Positions 25,927 through 34,039 of a DNA stretch of 64,000 nt are shown one piece after another. A program made the position numbers and the translations under genes. Source of the stretch: JACPDH01 sp041671505 (GTDB lineage: Bacteria; Acidobacteriota; Thermoanaerobaculia; Gp7-AA8); the NCBI GenBank assembly GCA_041671505.1, contig JBAZBK010000002.1:248001-312000 (forward strand), in the 5' to 3' direction. The first letter of the stretch is position 1; every line of letters starts with the position of its first letter. Under the pieces are notes generated by a model. The model was not told the DNA's origin. It did not search any database and saw nothing but the letters and a program-made list of their open reading frames with translations.

Positions 25927-26808
25927 TTACCTGAACTCCCTCCACTGTTCCCCGACCGAGCTGAGGAACTCGCGTTTCGGGGACCAGCCGAGGTGCTGGC
26001 GGGTCCAGGCGCTCGACACGTTCTGGTCGAGCATCAGGGCGTCGGCGAAGCCGCCCATCGCGGCACGCGCGGCGTCGGGAGCGATCGTCGTGATCGTCGA
26101 CGCGCTCCTCTTCGCGGCGACGATGGCCTCGGCCATCTGGCGAAGCGTCGGCCGGCTGTCGTCGACGGCGTGCAGGATGCCGGAGGCGCGCTGCTCGATC
26201 GCGAGGCGGTAGCAGTCGACGAGATCGCCGAGGTCGACGAGCGACCAGTGGTTCGCGCCCTCGCCGACGATCTCGAGAGGCTTGCCGTCACGCGAAGCCT
26301 CGAACCAGGGGCGGAGCATGCTCTGTCCGCGCCCGTAGACGCAACCCGGACGGATGACGGCGGTGGTGAAGTCGTCGCGGCTCGCATCGAGGACGAAGCG
26401 CTCGTGCTTCGGGCGCCAGGCGACGAGCTCGATCGGCTCGGGGGGCATCGCCTCGTCGTCGACCGCGGGGCCCGCGTTGCCGAGGACCCAGACACCGGAC
26501 GTGTAGATGAAGTAGCGGCCGCCGTCGCGGAAGCGGGTGAGCGCCTCGACGGCGTTCTCGTCGTTCAGGATCTTGTTCGCGTCGTTGCTCTGCGCAGTAT
26601 GGACGTAAACCTCGTGGTCTTCGATCTCGGCCAGTTTGTCGAGGATCGTGCCGAGGTCGCCTTCGACGATCTTGATCCCCGCATCGCGAAGTGTGCTCGT
26701 GTAGCGGCCGCGGCGCACGAGCGCGGTGACGTCATGCCCGTGCGCGCGAAGGTCGAGAGCGACCGCAGAGCCGATGTAGCCGGTGGCGCCTGTGATGAAG
26801 ATCTTCAT
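25927..26808 (-). CDS. NAD(P)-dependent epimerase/dehydratase (extended/atypical SDR)
   Basis: The 293-residue protein has the N-terminal nucleotide motif GATGYIG (7-13), the acidic/Arg switch after beta2 (VRRGR), a dinucleotide-contact segment HTAQSND and a SGVWVLGN strand where a Ser-Tyr-Lys site would lie. The usual YxxxK is not evident; RPGCVYGRG is present. This places it with atypical extended SDRs whose activity is hard to predict. AAGGAGG lies 5 nt before the ATG. The gene appears to be transcribed alone; a heptamer palindrome follows its stop. Confidence 0.87.
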   Translation of the reverse strand: MKIFITGATGYIGSAVALDLRAHGHDVTALVRRGRYTSTLRDAGIKIVEGDLGTILDKLAEIEDHEVYVHTAQSNDANKILNDENAVEALTRFRDGGRYFIYTSGVWVLGNAGPAVDDEAMPPEPIELVAWRPKHERFVLDASRDDFTTAVIRPGCVYGRGQSMLRPWFEASRDGKPLEIVGEGANHWSLVDLGDLVDCYRLAIEQRASGILHAVDDSRPTLRQMAEAIVAAKRSASTITTIAPDAARAAMGGFADALMLDQNVSSAWTRQHLGWSPKREFLSSVGEQWREFR

Positions 26809-27178
26809 GTGAGCCTCCTTGTCCCCTGAGGCCGAGCCCGGCCGTGTTTCTGCGCCGCAAAGCGGCGCGATCGAATCTCTCGACGGTCATCCCCCGGCTG
26901 AAGCCGCAATGGCGGTAACTTAAGGAACGAAACCCTGAAGTTAGAACGCAGAACGCTGAATGTTGAACCCAGAAAAGGGCACCGGGTGGGAGTTTCTGGG
27001 TTCGCAGTTCATCGTTCATCGTTCTAACTTCAGGGTTTCGTTCCCTAAGTTAAGGCCATTGGGCTGAAGCCGGGGGCTACCTCTCCTGCGTCGCTTCGCG
27101 ACGCCATGCGACGACTTTCGTTCCCCGTTTCGCGTTCCGCCTTCCCCGTTCCGGGTTCCGCGTTTCACGTTCCACGTT
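26809..27178. other. Intergenic region made mostly of repeats
   Basis: The 370 bp between the epimerase gene and a candidate 28-codon gene contain a strong heptamer palindrome (26918-27053) and a TTCCGCG-type tract (27119-27182). I see no coding region. Confidence 0.6.
26918..27053. repeat. ACGATGA heptamer inverted pair
   Basis: Left arm 26918-26975 and right arm 26992-27053 are inverted copies starting TTAAGGAACGAAACCC on one side. Inside each arm the units are 7 bp long and end in GA (AGTTAGA, ACGCAGA, ACGCTGA, ATGTTGA, ACCCAGA on one side; ACGATGA twice on the other). Loop 16 bp. Confidence 0.85.
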
Positions 27179-27182
27179 TCAT
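27119..27182. repeat. CGTTCCG-type degenerate heptamer tract
   Basis: Nine consecutive 7-bp units (CGTTTCG, CGTTCCG, CCTTCCC, CGTTCCG, GGTTCCG, CGTTTCA, CGTTCCA, CGTTTCA...). The last unit overlaps the TGA stop of the candidate small gene at 27179. Confidence 0.8.
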
Positions 27183-27265
27183 TCTTTGTCTTTCGGCCAC
27201 GCGGCGTAGACGACGACGGAGATCACGGAAACCGCCAGCACGACACCGCAACCGAGGGTGAGCAT
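27179..27265 (-). CDS. Candidate 28-residue single-span membrane peptide
   Basis: The frame ATG 27265 to TGA 27179 encodes MLTLGCGVVLAVSVISVVVY followed by AAWPKDKE: one hydrophobic segment and a short charged tail, a typical small membrane peptide. It is too short for a standard ORF call. Its stop codon coincides with the first unit of a heptamer tract, just as for many full-length genes in this window, which supports it being a real gene end. No clear ribosome site is seen before the ATG, so confidence is moderate. Similar tiny proteins occur in respiratory complexes, but I cannot assign it. Confidence 0.42.
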   Translation of the reverse strand: MLTLGCGVVLAVSVISVVVYAAWPKDKE

Positions 27266-27447
27266 GCGGGTATTTTACGCGCCGCGGGGAAGGATGAAAC
27301 AGCCGACCTATCGCAACGATCGCCACCGATCAACGCCACGAACGCCCGGCGCCTCCGGCCGTCTCACAATTCTCGATTCCATCTCCGCGGACCGACCCCC
27401 ACGTTGCAGCCGTCGTCCCCGCTCTCGCGCTCCGCACCCGGCCGTCG

Positions 27448-27453
27448 TACGAT
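27448..27453 (+). promoter_or_regulatory. -10-like box TACGAT 5 nt before an ATG start
   Basis: TACGAT lies 5 nt upstream of the ATG at 27459 and no Shine-Dalgarno sequence is present, so the mRNA may be leaderless or start a few bases downstream. Confidence 0.4.
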
Positions 27454-27458
27454 TGCGC

Positions 27459-27998
27459 ATGACTTCCCTCACGCACGACTTCTTCCTCGACGCGTTTAAC
27501 AAGCTCGAGCAGCACATCGAGAGGCGTTACGGGATTCCAGTCGTCCTCACCGACGTGCCTAACCCGTTCACCGGCGACCTCGATGGCGAGGAAATCAGGA
27601 TCGACTACGAGAACGATCCGGAGGAAGCGCTCTTCATTCTCGTTCACCTCTTCGGACACACCGTGCAGTGGAATTCGTCGGAGAGGGCGCGCGCGATCGG
27701 ACTGCTCGCGGTGACGGATCCGACGGAGGAGCTTCTCACCGAGCTCGCGCAGTACGAGCGTGACGCGGCGCGCTACTCGATGGCGCTCGTGCACGAAGCC
27801 GCGATCGAAGGGATCGACCAATGGCTGGCCGACTTCAGCGCCTGCGACGTCTCCTACCTCCTCCACTTCTATCGCACCGGAGAGAAGCTCCCATTCCGCT
27901 CGCTCTGGCGCGAAGGGAGCCCGAAGATCTATCCGATCGCGATCCCCGAATTCCATCCGACTCGGTGGCGCTCGAGGTGGGACGGGGTGGTGGTTTGA
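27459..27998 (+). CDS. Hypothetical protein with a degenerate zincin-like HLFGH motif
   Basis: The 179-residue soluble protein is rich in acidic residues. Its centre reads LFILVHLFGHTVQWNSSER, which looks like the metal helix of ImmA/IrrE-type zincins (HExxH) with the catalytic Glu replaced by Leu, leaving two His. A second acidic helix (YERDAARYSMALVHEAAIEG) could carry the third ligand, as in such folds. Peptidase activity is unlikely without the Glu; a structural or binding role is possible. The frame continues upstream to 27258 without a ribosome site; the ATG at 27459 follows a TACGAT box by 5 nt. A heptamer array begins 6 nt after the stop. Confidence 0.78.
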   Translation: MTSLTHDFFLDAFNKLEQHIERRYGIPVVLTDVPNPFTGDLDGEEIRIDYENDPEEALFILVHLFGHTVQWNSSERARAIGLLAVTDPTEELLTELAQYERDAARYSMALVHEAAIEGIDQWLADFSACDVSYLLHFYRTGEKLPFRSLWREGSPKIYPIAIPEFHPTRWRSRWDGVVV

Positions 27999-28004
27999 GG
28001 CTGG

Positions 28005-28198
28005 GTTGTTAGTTGTTGGTTGTTAGTTGTTGGTTGTTAGTTGTTAGTTGTTAGTTGTTAGTTGTTAGACGATTTGTGGAGGCTGCAAGGGCGCAGCGAG
28101 CGCCACGATCCCAAAGACAGAAAGGCGGAGCAGCTGCTCCGCCTTCCATTCGAATCGGCAAACCTGTCTAACAACTAACAACCAAAAACTAACAACTC
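28005..28198. repeat. GTTGTTA heptamer inverted pair around a perfect hairpin
   Basis: Left arm 28005-28070 (nine units GTTGTTA or GTTGTTG, ending GTTGTTAGAC) and right arm 28166-28198 (starting GTCTAACAACTAACAAC) are inverted copies. Their inner ends match those of the 7641/8300 pair. The 95-bp loop has no gene but contains a perfect 24-bp palindrome at 28122-28145. Confidence 0.9.
28122..28145 (-). terminator. Perfect palindrome, likely terminator of the FHA gene
   Basis: AAGGCGGAGCAG and its exact complement form a 12-bp stem. On the minus strand it is followed by TCTGTCTTTGGG, a weak T-rich tail, so it may terminate the FHA transcript; the plus-strand tail is not T-rich. Confidence 0.6.
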
Positions 28199-28207
28199 TC
28201 CCGCCAG

Positions 28208-28963
28208 CTACTCCAACCGAAACTCGAACCTCGACACGTCCTCGCTGACGATCACGACGTCGCCGCGTTCGAGGCGGCGCTCGGTGATCCGGCCCGCTTC
28301 GATCTGATTCACGTAGGTGCCGTTGGTCGAGCCCTGGTCGACGGCCCAGACCTCGCCCCCCTTGACGCCGACCCAGCAGTGCTTTTTCGAGACGCGCGGA
28401 TCGCTGATCACGAGCTGCGACAGCGTGTGGTCGCGCCCGATGAAGAAGCCGGTCTCGTCGATCGGCACTTCGCGCCCTTCCAGGATTCCCTTGACGCCGA
28501 CGAGCTTCCCGAAATAGCCGGGACGCGCCTGTGCGACGGTCGCCTTCGCGTAATCCGCGGGATCCACGAGCACCGTGCTGCCTCCCTCGGGCTCCGCGTA
28601 CGGCATTGCAGGTGGCGGAGGCGGTGCAGGCGCAGCAGCGACAGGTGGCGGCGGCGGGGCGACGGGAGGAGCGGGAGGCGGAGGCGCCGTTGCCACAGCC
28701 TGCGGAACGGGAGGCGGCGGCGGCGCGGGCGCGCCGGCAGGCTTCGGCGCGGGAGGCGGTGGGGCGGACGGCTGCGCACCTGCGCGCGGCGGCGGCGCCG
28801 GAGGGCGTCCCGGCGCGCGGGGCGGCGCACCCGGTTTCGCGCCGGTGTGAGGCTGCGCGCTCCCCTTCTTGCCGCGGCGCGAGATCAGCATGATTACCGC
28901 GACGATCATCATCAGGAAACCGACGACCGCAACGGCGCCAGCAATGTAAGGAACGTAGTCCAT
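28208..28963 (-). CDS. Membrane-anchored FHA domain protein with Pro-rich linker
   Basis: The 251-residue protein has one membrane segment (about 6-28), a short basic stretch (SRRGKKG), a Pro/Ala linker of about 90 residues, and a C-terminal FHA domain (about 160-245). FHA signatures are visible: GFFIGRDHTLSQLVI (Gly-Arg), SDPRVSKKHCW (Ser-x-x-His) and DQGSTNGTYVN (Asn-Gly). FHA domains bind phosphothreonine, so it may report on one of the Ser/Thr kinases in the window (17284 or 40820), an inference. It is 14 nt downstream of the acyl-CoA synthetase stop in the same direction. Confidence 0.92.
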   Translation of the reverse strand: MDYVPYIAGAVAVVGFLMMIVAVIMLISRRGKKGSAQPHTGAKPGAPPRAPGRPPAPPPRAGAQPSAPPPPAPKPAGAPAPPPPPVPQAVATAPPPPAPPVAPPPPPVAAAPAPPPPPAMPYAEPEGGSTVLVDPADYAKATVAQARPGYFGKLVGVKGILEGREVPIDETGFFIGRDHTLSQLVISDPRVSKKHCWVGVKGGEVWAVDQGSTNGTYVNQIEAGRITERRLERGDVVIVSEDVSRFEFRLE

Positions 28964-28977
28964 CTCTTGATTATCCC

Positions 28978-30786
28978 TCAGCTGGCGGTCGCGCCGGCCG
29001 TCTGATCGTAAAGCCCGCCGATGATCGCGTGGTATTTCTCGAGCACAACTCTACGCCTGATCTTCATCGTCGGCGTCAGTTCTCCGCCTTCGATCGAGAA
29101 CTCCGTCGGCACGATCGCGAACCTCTTCACCATCTCGTTCCGCGCGAGCGCCTTGTTCACGACGTCGACCTGCGACTCGAGGTACGAGATGAACCGCGGG
29201 CACGTCGAAGCGGCCGCGGCATCACGCGCGGGGCTTCCGACCGCCTCCGCGACGTGCACGAGACGCTCCGGATCGAGCGTGAAGAGCGCGACGAGGTACG
29301 CCATCCGGTCGCCGACGACGACCGCCTGCGAGACCGCGGGAATCGCCTTGAGCTGCTTCTCGATGTTCTGCGGCGCGACGTTGTGTCCCCCCGCCGTGAT
29401 CAGGATGTCCTTCTTGCGGTCGGTGATCCGGAGGAAGCCGTCGGCGTCGATCACGCCGACATCGCCCGAGTGAAGCCATCCCTCATCGTCGAGCGCCTCG
29501 CGCGTCGCGACCTCGTTCTTGTAGTAGCCAAGGAAAACGTGAGGGCCGCGCATGAGCACCTCGCCGTCGGGCGCGATACGAAGCTCGCTCCCCGGCGCCG
29601 CGATGCCGACCGAACCGGTCCGGTGGATTCCAGGTTTCTGCACGGTGGTCGGGCCCGTGCACTCGCTCATGCCGTACACCTCGTAGATCGGGATGCCGAG
29701 CGAGAGGAAGTACTCGAGCGTCGAAAGCGAGATCGGCGCCGCCGAGGTCATGCAAAGGCGCGCCTTGTCGAGACCGAGCCGCTCGCGAACCTTCGAGAAG
29801 ACGATCTTCTGCGCGAGGCCGTAGCTCATCGGCTTCCGCTCGCCGCGCTGGATCGCGTAGCCGCCCGCAAGGCCGACCTTCTTCGCCCAGGCCGCGATCT
29901 TCCTGCGAAGCGGCGGCGCAGAGTCGCCGAACTGCCGCATCTTCGCTTCGATCTTCTCCCACACGCGGGGAACACCGAGGAAGACGGTCGGCCGGACTTC
30001 GCGGAGGTTCTCGCCGAGAAGCTCGAGGCTTTCGGCGAACCAGCTCGAGGCGCCCGTGCGAAGCGGCGAGTAGAGGCTGACGACCTGCTCGGCGATATGG
30101 CTCAGCGGCAGGTAGCTCACGACGCGATCCTCGGCGCCAACTTCGAGCACCTGTGCGACCGCCTCGGCGGTCCAGGTAATGTTCTGGTGACTGATCATCA
30201 CCGCCTTCGGCGGGCCCGTCGTCCCGGACGTGTAGATCAGCGTGCAGAGATCGGAAGGCGTCTGCGCGGCGATGCGTGCGTCGAGCTCCGACTCGGCAAC
30301 CTCGGCGCCGAGGCGCATCAGCTCGCTCCAGCTGTGAACGCCCGCTTCGCTGCTCTCCCCCGACATCAGGACGATCGCGCGCAGGTCGGGAAGATCCTTG
30401 CGCACTTCGAGCAGCTTCTCGAGCTGGAATTCGTTCTCGACGACGACGATGTTCGCCTCGGCGTGATGCGCGATGTAGTGGCACTGCTCGGGCGAGTTCG
30501 TCGTGTAGATTCCTGCGGGAAAACCGCCGGCGTGGATCGCGCCGAGGCAGGAGACGAACCACTCGGGACGGTTGTAGCCCAGGATGGCGACGCCTTTGCG
30601 CGGCTGGAGCCCGAGGCGCATCATCCCCCGCGCGGCGAGACGCACCGCGTCGCGGTAGCCGCTCCAGGCGAGGATCTCCCAGCGCTCGGCCTGCTTGAAG
30701 CAGAGCGCGGGGCGCGCGCCGAACCGCGTCGTCGTCTCGTCGAGCACGTCCATGACAGTGCGCGCGGGTGGGATTTCGATCTGCAT
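28978..30786 (-). CDS. Long-chain fatty acid-CoA ligase (AMP-forming)
   Basis: The 602-residue enzyme activates long-chain fatty acids to acyl-CoA for beta-oxidation or lipid synthesis. Motifs in order: LIYTSGTTGPPKAVMIS (P-loop), IYEVYGMSECTGP (A5 region), GWLHSGDVG (Asp of the ribose contact) and ITDRKKDILITAGGHNVAPQNIE (A8 plus the lid). Its length and the VVSYLPLSHIAEQ motif fit FAD15-type long-chain ligases. The in-frame TTG at 30795 could also start, but the ATG at 30786 is preferred; TAGGAT lies 8 nt before it, and the ribosome site is weak. Related beta-oxidation genes lie at 35809 and 44576. Confidence 0.94.
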   Translation of the reverse strand: MQIEIPPARTVMDVLDETTTRFGARPALCFKQAERWEILAWSGYRDAVRLAARGMMRLGLQPRKGVAILGYNRPEWFVSCLGAIHAGGFPAGIYTTNSPEQCHYIAHHAEANIVVVENEFQLEKLLEVRKDLPDLRAIVLMSGESSEAGVHSWSELMRLGAEVAESELDARIAAQTPSDLCTLIYTSGTTGPPKAVMISHQNITWTAEAVAQVLEVGAEDRVVSYLPLSHIAEQVVSLYSPLRTGASSWFAESLELLGENLREVRPTVFLGVPRVWEKIEAKMRQFGDSAPPLRRKIAAWAKKVGLAGGYAIQRGERKPMSYGLAQKIVFSKVRERLGLDKARLCMTSAAPISLSTLEYFLSLGIPIYEVYGMSECTGPTTVQKPGIHRTGSVGIAAPGSELRIAPDGEVLMRGPHVFLGYYKNEVATREALDDEGWLHSGDVGVIDADGFLRITDRKKDILITAGGHNVAPQNIEKQLKAIPAVSQAVVVGDRMAYLVALFTLDPERLVHVAEAVGSPARDAAAASTCPRFISYLESQVDVVNKALARNEMVKRFAIVPTEFSIEGGELTPTMKIRRRVVLEKYHAIIGGLYDQTAGATAS

Positions 30787-30819
30787 TGGGCTCAATCCTA
30801 ACCGATCGTTTCGTTCACT

Positions 30820-31002
30820 TAACCCGGATTATTCACGAGAGTTCTACTGCGGAGGGCGACAGCCGCGCGGATACGGCGTTGCGCTCGGTCCGCCTCCTCG
30901 ACGTAGTGCACGGCTACGCCTTCGTCGGCGAACCGTCGCGCGCCTTGTCTCCGCACAGCTCTCGCCCTCCTAGCTACGAACCCTCGTGAATAGTCCGGGT
31001 TA
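30820..31002. repeat. MITE-like element with about 27-bp terminal inverted repeats
   Basis: TAACCCGGATTATTCACGAG at 30820 and its inverted copy ending CGTGAATAGTCCGGGTTA at 31002 differ at only a few bases. The 183-bp element has a GC-rich interior with no gene. This looks like a non-autonomous mobile element. Confidence 0.8.
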
Positions 31003-31074
31003 GCTGCCCCTTCGGCAGCCCGTGGGTTTTGCTTTTCGGGTGTTCGAATGCAGAATACGGCAGAGGTGAACGCG

Positions 31075-31635
31075 ATGAAAGAGGTCACTCTCAAAGGCAC
31101 ACCGATCAACGGACTCGTGGAGTTCGTGATGAAGGAGCTGACGCCTCAACAGTATCAGGACGTGCTCGCACGAATCCCGGCGGAACAGCAGAAGTATTTT
31201 TCCGGGCACATGCTGGCACACGAGCTCGTGCCGGTATCGGTCGTCAACAAGTTCACCGAATGTGCGGCCGAGCTGAAGAAGGAGCCGCTGAAGGCATTCG
31301 CGAAGCGCGCGGGCCGATATGGCGCGGAGATCGGGCTCAAGACGGTCTACAAGTTCATCCTCCTCGTCCTCTCGATCGAAGGCGTGCTCAAGAAGGCGCC
31401 GCTGATGTGGACGCGGGTCTACGACGGCGGCGTGATCTCGGTCGAGTCAGGCGTCGGAAAGGCCGCGATCACGGTGACGGAGTTTCCGTCGCATCCCGCG
31501 GTGTGCGGCCGCATCACGGGCTGGTTCGAGGTCATCGGCGAGCGCGCGGGGGCGAAAGAGCTGCGTCTCGTGCACGACAGCTGCGTGGCGGAGGGTGGCA
31601 AGGTCTGCCGCTGGAGCTTCACCTGGAAACCGTAA
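31075..31635 (+). CDS. Hypothetical protein, similar in outline to myxobacterial DUF2378/V4R-like proteins
   Basis: The 186-residue soluble protein begins MKEVTLKGTPINGLVEFVMK and ends with a C-terminal strand pattern (VHDSCVAEGGKVCRWSFTW) like the ligand-binding V4R/HNOB-type fold in which a Cys pair and an aromatic end the domain. The KGTxxNxxxxF start is typical of the DUF2378 family; this assignment is tentative. A start at 31048 is in frame, but AGAGGTG is 7 nt before the ATG at 31075. It follows a MITE-like element and lies 80 bp before the MFS gene. Confidence 0.7.
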   Translation: MKEVTLKGTPINGLVEFVMKELTPQQYQDVLARIPAEQQKYFSGHMLAHELVPVSVVNKFTECAAELKKEPLKAFAKRAGRYGAEIGLKTVYKFILLVLSIEGVLKKAPLMWTRVYDGGVISVESGVGKAAITVTEFPSHPAVCGRITGWFEVIGERAGAKELRLVHDSCVAEGGKVCRWSFTWKP

Positions 31636-31715
31636 GGCGGCGCGGCATCGCAACGTTCTGTTACGGTCTCTCCATCGAGCGAACCCCGGCGGCAGCGGCG
31701 GCGTATACGTCGTGA

Positions 31716-33053
31716 ATGAGCGCCGCCGGAACCGTCCCTGGGGCAACTCCGCTCCGCAAAACCATGGATGAAGGTGCGACCCCGATCGAGCCGGTGACCG
31801 TCGTCGAGGCGGCGCCTGAGCCGGCGATGGCGCGGTCACGCCTCGCGCGGACGTTCAGCGCGCTCACCTACCGCGACTACCGCCTTCTCTGGCTGGGCGC
31901 GTTCACCTCGACGACCGGCACCTGGATGCAGACGGTCGCGCAGAGCTGGCTCGTCTTTTCTTTGACCGGCTCGGCCTTCCTTCTCGGCCTCGACGGCTTT
32001 CTCGCCGCGTCGCCGATGCTCGTCTTCTCGCTGTTCGGCGGCGTGCTCGCCGACCGTGTCGAGAAGAAGCGGCTGATGCTCCTGTCGCAGGTCCTTCAGA
32101 TGACGTTCGCCTTCACGCTCGCGCTGCTCGTCGCGACGGGGCGCGTGGAGATCTGGCACGTCTTCGTGCTCTCGTTCCTGACGGGAACGGCGCAGGCGTT
32201 CAGCGCTCCGGCGTACGTGTCGCTGCTGCCGACGCTCGTCCGGAAGGAGGACGTGCCGAACGCGGTGGCGATGAACTCGATGCAGTTCAATCTCGCGCGC
32301 GTCATCGGGCCGGTGATCGCTGGCTTCGCTTTCGTGGGGCTCGGCGCCGCCGCCTGTTTCGCGCTGAACGGCCTCTCGTTCGTCGCGGTGATCGCCGCGC
32401 TGATGCTTATGGGCGGCGGGTCGCTCGCCGCGGTCGGCACGGCGCGAAGGCAGAGCGTGATGCACGAGATGCGTGAGGGCTTCGCGTTCGTGACCGGCAG
32501 CCAGACGCTCCGCCAGCTTTGTGTCCTCGGCTTTGCGGGGATGTTCTTCGGCGGACCGATCGTGACGATGCTTCCGGTCGTGGCGCGCGACGTCTTCGCA
32601 AGCGGCCCGCGGACCTATTCGTGGCTGCTCGCCGCGTACGGCATCGGCTCGGTCTCGGGCGCGATCTTCACGGCGTCGACGGGCGGGGGAAAGCACAAAG
32701 GGCGCCTCGGGCTCCTGATGCAGGTCGCCTTCGCCGCAGCTCTTCTGCTTTTCGCGCTCTCCCCCTGGCTCCCCGTGAGCCTCGCTCTCGCGTTCGTTGC
32801 GGGAGGCTGCTCGGTCGGCGCGATCTCGATGTACAGCTCGCTCGTCCAGCTGACCACGGCCGATGCGATGCGCGGGCGCGTGATGTCGATCTTCATGCTC
32901 GCCTTCCGGGGAGGCATGCCGCTCGGCGCGCTCGTCTCCGGTTTCGTGGCGCAGCACGCCTCGGTGCAGGCCGCGCTCGCGATGAACGCCGTGTTGCTCG
33001 GCACGATCACCGGCGGCTACGCGCTGACGAAGAGCACGGTCAAAGAGCTGTAG
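31716..33053 (+). CDS. MFS transporter (MFS_3 / enterobactin-exporter-like)
   Basis: The 445-residue inner-membrane protein has 12 predicted membrane segments after a polar N-terminus of about 45 residues. It carries the YRDYRLLWLGAFTSTTGTWMQ entry motif and the loop 2-3 motif GVLADRVEKKRLML, typical of the EntS/TMEM-type group of major facilitator exporters. In this group the substrates (siderophores, drugs, others) vary, so none is assigned. TATACG lies 6 nt upstream of the ATG and no clear ribosome site is present. The DAMRGRVMSIF motif in the second half is also family typical. It appears to be a single gene. Confidence 0.9.
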   Translation: MSAAGTVPGATPLRKTMDEGATPIEPVTVVEAAPEPAMARSRLARTFSALTYRDYRLLWLGAFTSTTGTWMQTVAQSWLVFSLTGSAFLLGLDGFLAASPMLVFSLFGGVLADRVEKKRLMLLSQVLQMTFAFTLALLVATGRVEIWHVFVLSFLTGTAQAFSAPAYVSLLPTLVRKEDVPNAVAMNSMQFNLARVIGPVIAGFAFVGLGAAACFALNGLSFVAVIAALMLMGGGSLAAVGTARRQSVMHEMREGFAFVTGSQTLRQLCVLGFAGMFFGGPIVTMLPVVARDVFASGPRTYSWLLAAYGIGSVSGAIFTASTGGGKHKGRLGLLMQVAFAAALLLFALSPWLPVSLALAFVAGGCSVGAISMYSSLVQLTTADAMRGRVMSIFMLAFRGGMPLGALVSGFVAQHASVQAALAMNAVLLGTITGGYALTKSTVKEL

Positions 33054-33058
33054 CCTCG

Positions 33059-33080
33059 TAGCGAAGGCGTCTCGCCTTCG
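33059..33080. terminator. Palindromic hairpin between convergent MFS and sixA genes
   Basis: GCGAAGGCG-TCT-CGCCTTCGC forms a 9-bp stem just after the MFS stop; a second 7-bp hairpin (GACGGCC-AGC-GGCCGTC, 33109-33125) follows. No T-tract is present, so a repeat-element origin is also possible. Confidence 0.45.
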
Positions 33081-33133
33081 CCATCTCCCCGGGTCTACGC
33101 GGAGAATGACGGCCAGCGGCCGTCACTACCTCG

Positions 33134-33595
33134 TCAACCCGACTTCGGGCGGTGTTTCCAGACAACTTGCCACTCGCCGGGAGAGCTCTTCTCGAGGCAC
33201 GCGGCCTCACCTCTCGCGAATCCGACGACAGTCGCTTCGGCGTTTCCCTCGACGAGCAGCCCCGCGACGTGATCGAGCAACGGTAGATGCGAAACGAAGA
33301 GTGCCGGCTCGACGAGATCCTCGATCAGCGCCGCGAGATCGAACGGGCTGTCATCGGGAGAAAGCCCGTCGAGCAGCTCGGTCCCGCGCGCCGGGTTGAG
33401 CTTCGAGGCGACGAGCTGCGCCGTCTCGCGGGCCCGCCGCTTCGCGCTGTGATAAATGATGTCGACCGCCGCTCCCTGCCTCGCGAGGACCCGCGCCGTC
33501 TCGTCGGCCTGCCGCTCTCCGTTGAGCGTGAGCGCCGACTCCGACTCTCCCTGCCTCGCCGCAGCTTCGCCGTGGCGCATCAGATAAACCTTCAT
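33134..33595 (-). CDS. sixA: Phosphohistidine phosphatase SixA-like
   Basis: The 153-residue histidine-phosphatase-fold protein has the N-terminal catalytic LMRHGEAA (RHG at 7-9), a HSAKRRARETA arginine motif, and the second catalytic His in LFVSHLPLLDHVAGLL. The length matches SixA, which removes phosphate from phosphohistidine proteins such as the HPt domain of ArcB or, as later shown, PtsN/NPr in Escherichia coli. No phosphorelay gene is adjacent, so the target is unknown. The start has GAGGA next to the ATG. Its stop is 80 bp from that of the convergent MFS gene. Confidence 0.88.
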   Translation of the reverse strand: MKVYLMRHGEAAARQGESESALTLNGERQADETARVLARQGAAVDIIYHSAKRRARETAQLVASKLNPARGTELLDGLSPDDSPFDLAALIEDLVEPALFVSHLPLLDHVAGLLVEGNAEATVVGFARGEAACLEKSSPGEWQVVWKHRPKSG

Positions 33596-33752
33596 TCCTC
33601 GTCTCGCTCCGGAGAAAGGATAAGCGGCGACGGCCCGAATTGAGAATGGAGAATCGACCGACTGCCGGAACGCCCCTTCGGGACCTATCGGAGGTCATCG
33701 GACCGCGATCGGATCTTCTGCTAGCATTCTCTCGACGGAGAGTGAGATCACG

Positions 33753-34025
33753 ATGCCCGAGATGCCCCAAAACCTACTGCCACTGGTGCTCGTCGGTTTC
33801 GCGTTCATTCTGCTGCTGATTCTGATCGTCTCGTTCCGCGCACGCGCGGTGGTGTTCTGCCAGTACCTTCAAGCGATGACCGGCGTGACCCTCAAGCCCG
33901 CTGACGTCAAGCGGGTCTTCAAGGAGCAGGGCAAGGACGGCGTGCGCCAACTCTTCCTCGATCTGATCATCCGCGAAGACCTCAAGAGCGGGCCGCTGCA
34001 GATTCCGGACAAGAAGGCAAAGTAG
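33753..34025 (+). CDS. Small hypothetical protein with N-terminal membrane segment
   Basis: The 90-residue product has one strongly hydrophobic segment (about 8-27, LPLVLVGFAFILLLILIVSF) and a soluble C-terminal part with basic and acidic helices (KPADVKRVFKEQGKDGVRQL, ending in PDKKAK). The upstream GGAGAGTGAGAT offers a ribosome site. The divergent sixA gene starts 157 bp away. I do not recognise the family. Confidence 0.65.
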   Translation: MPEMPQNLLPLVLVGFAFILLLILIVSFRARAVVFCQYLQAMTGVTLKPADVKRVFKEQGKDGVRQLFLDLIIREDLKSGPLQIPDKKAK

Positions 34026-34039
34026 CGGAGGCTCGAGTA

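Noticed and set aside
26918..27053. tRNA or structured RNA gene in the palindrome
   Set aside because: The strong folding comes from inverted heptamer arms; no cloverleaf or known RNA motif is present.
29029..30801. 590-codon plus-strand frame
   Set aside because: Antisense to the acyl-CoA ligase, which has all family motifs; composition is that of a shadow.
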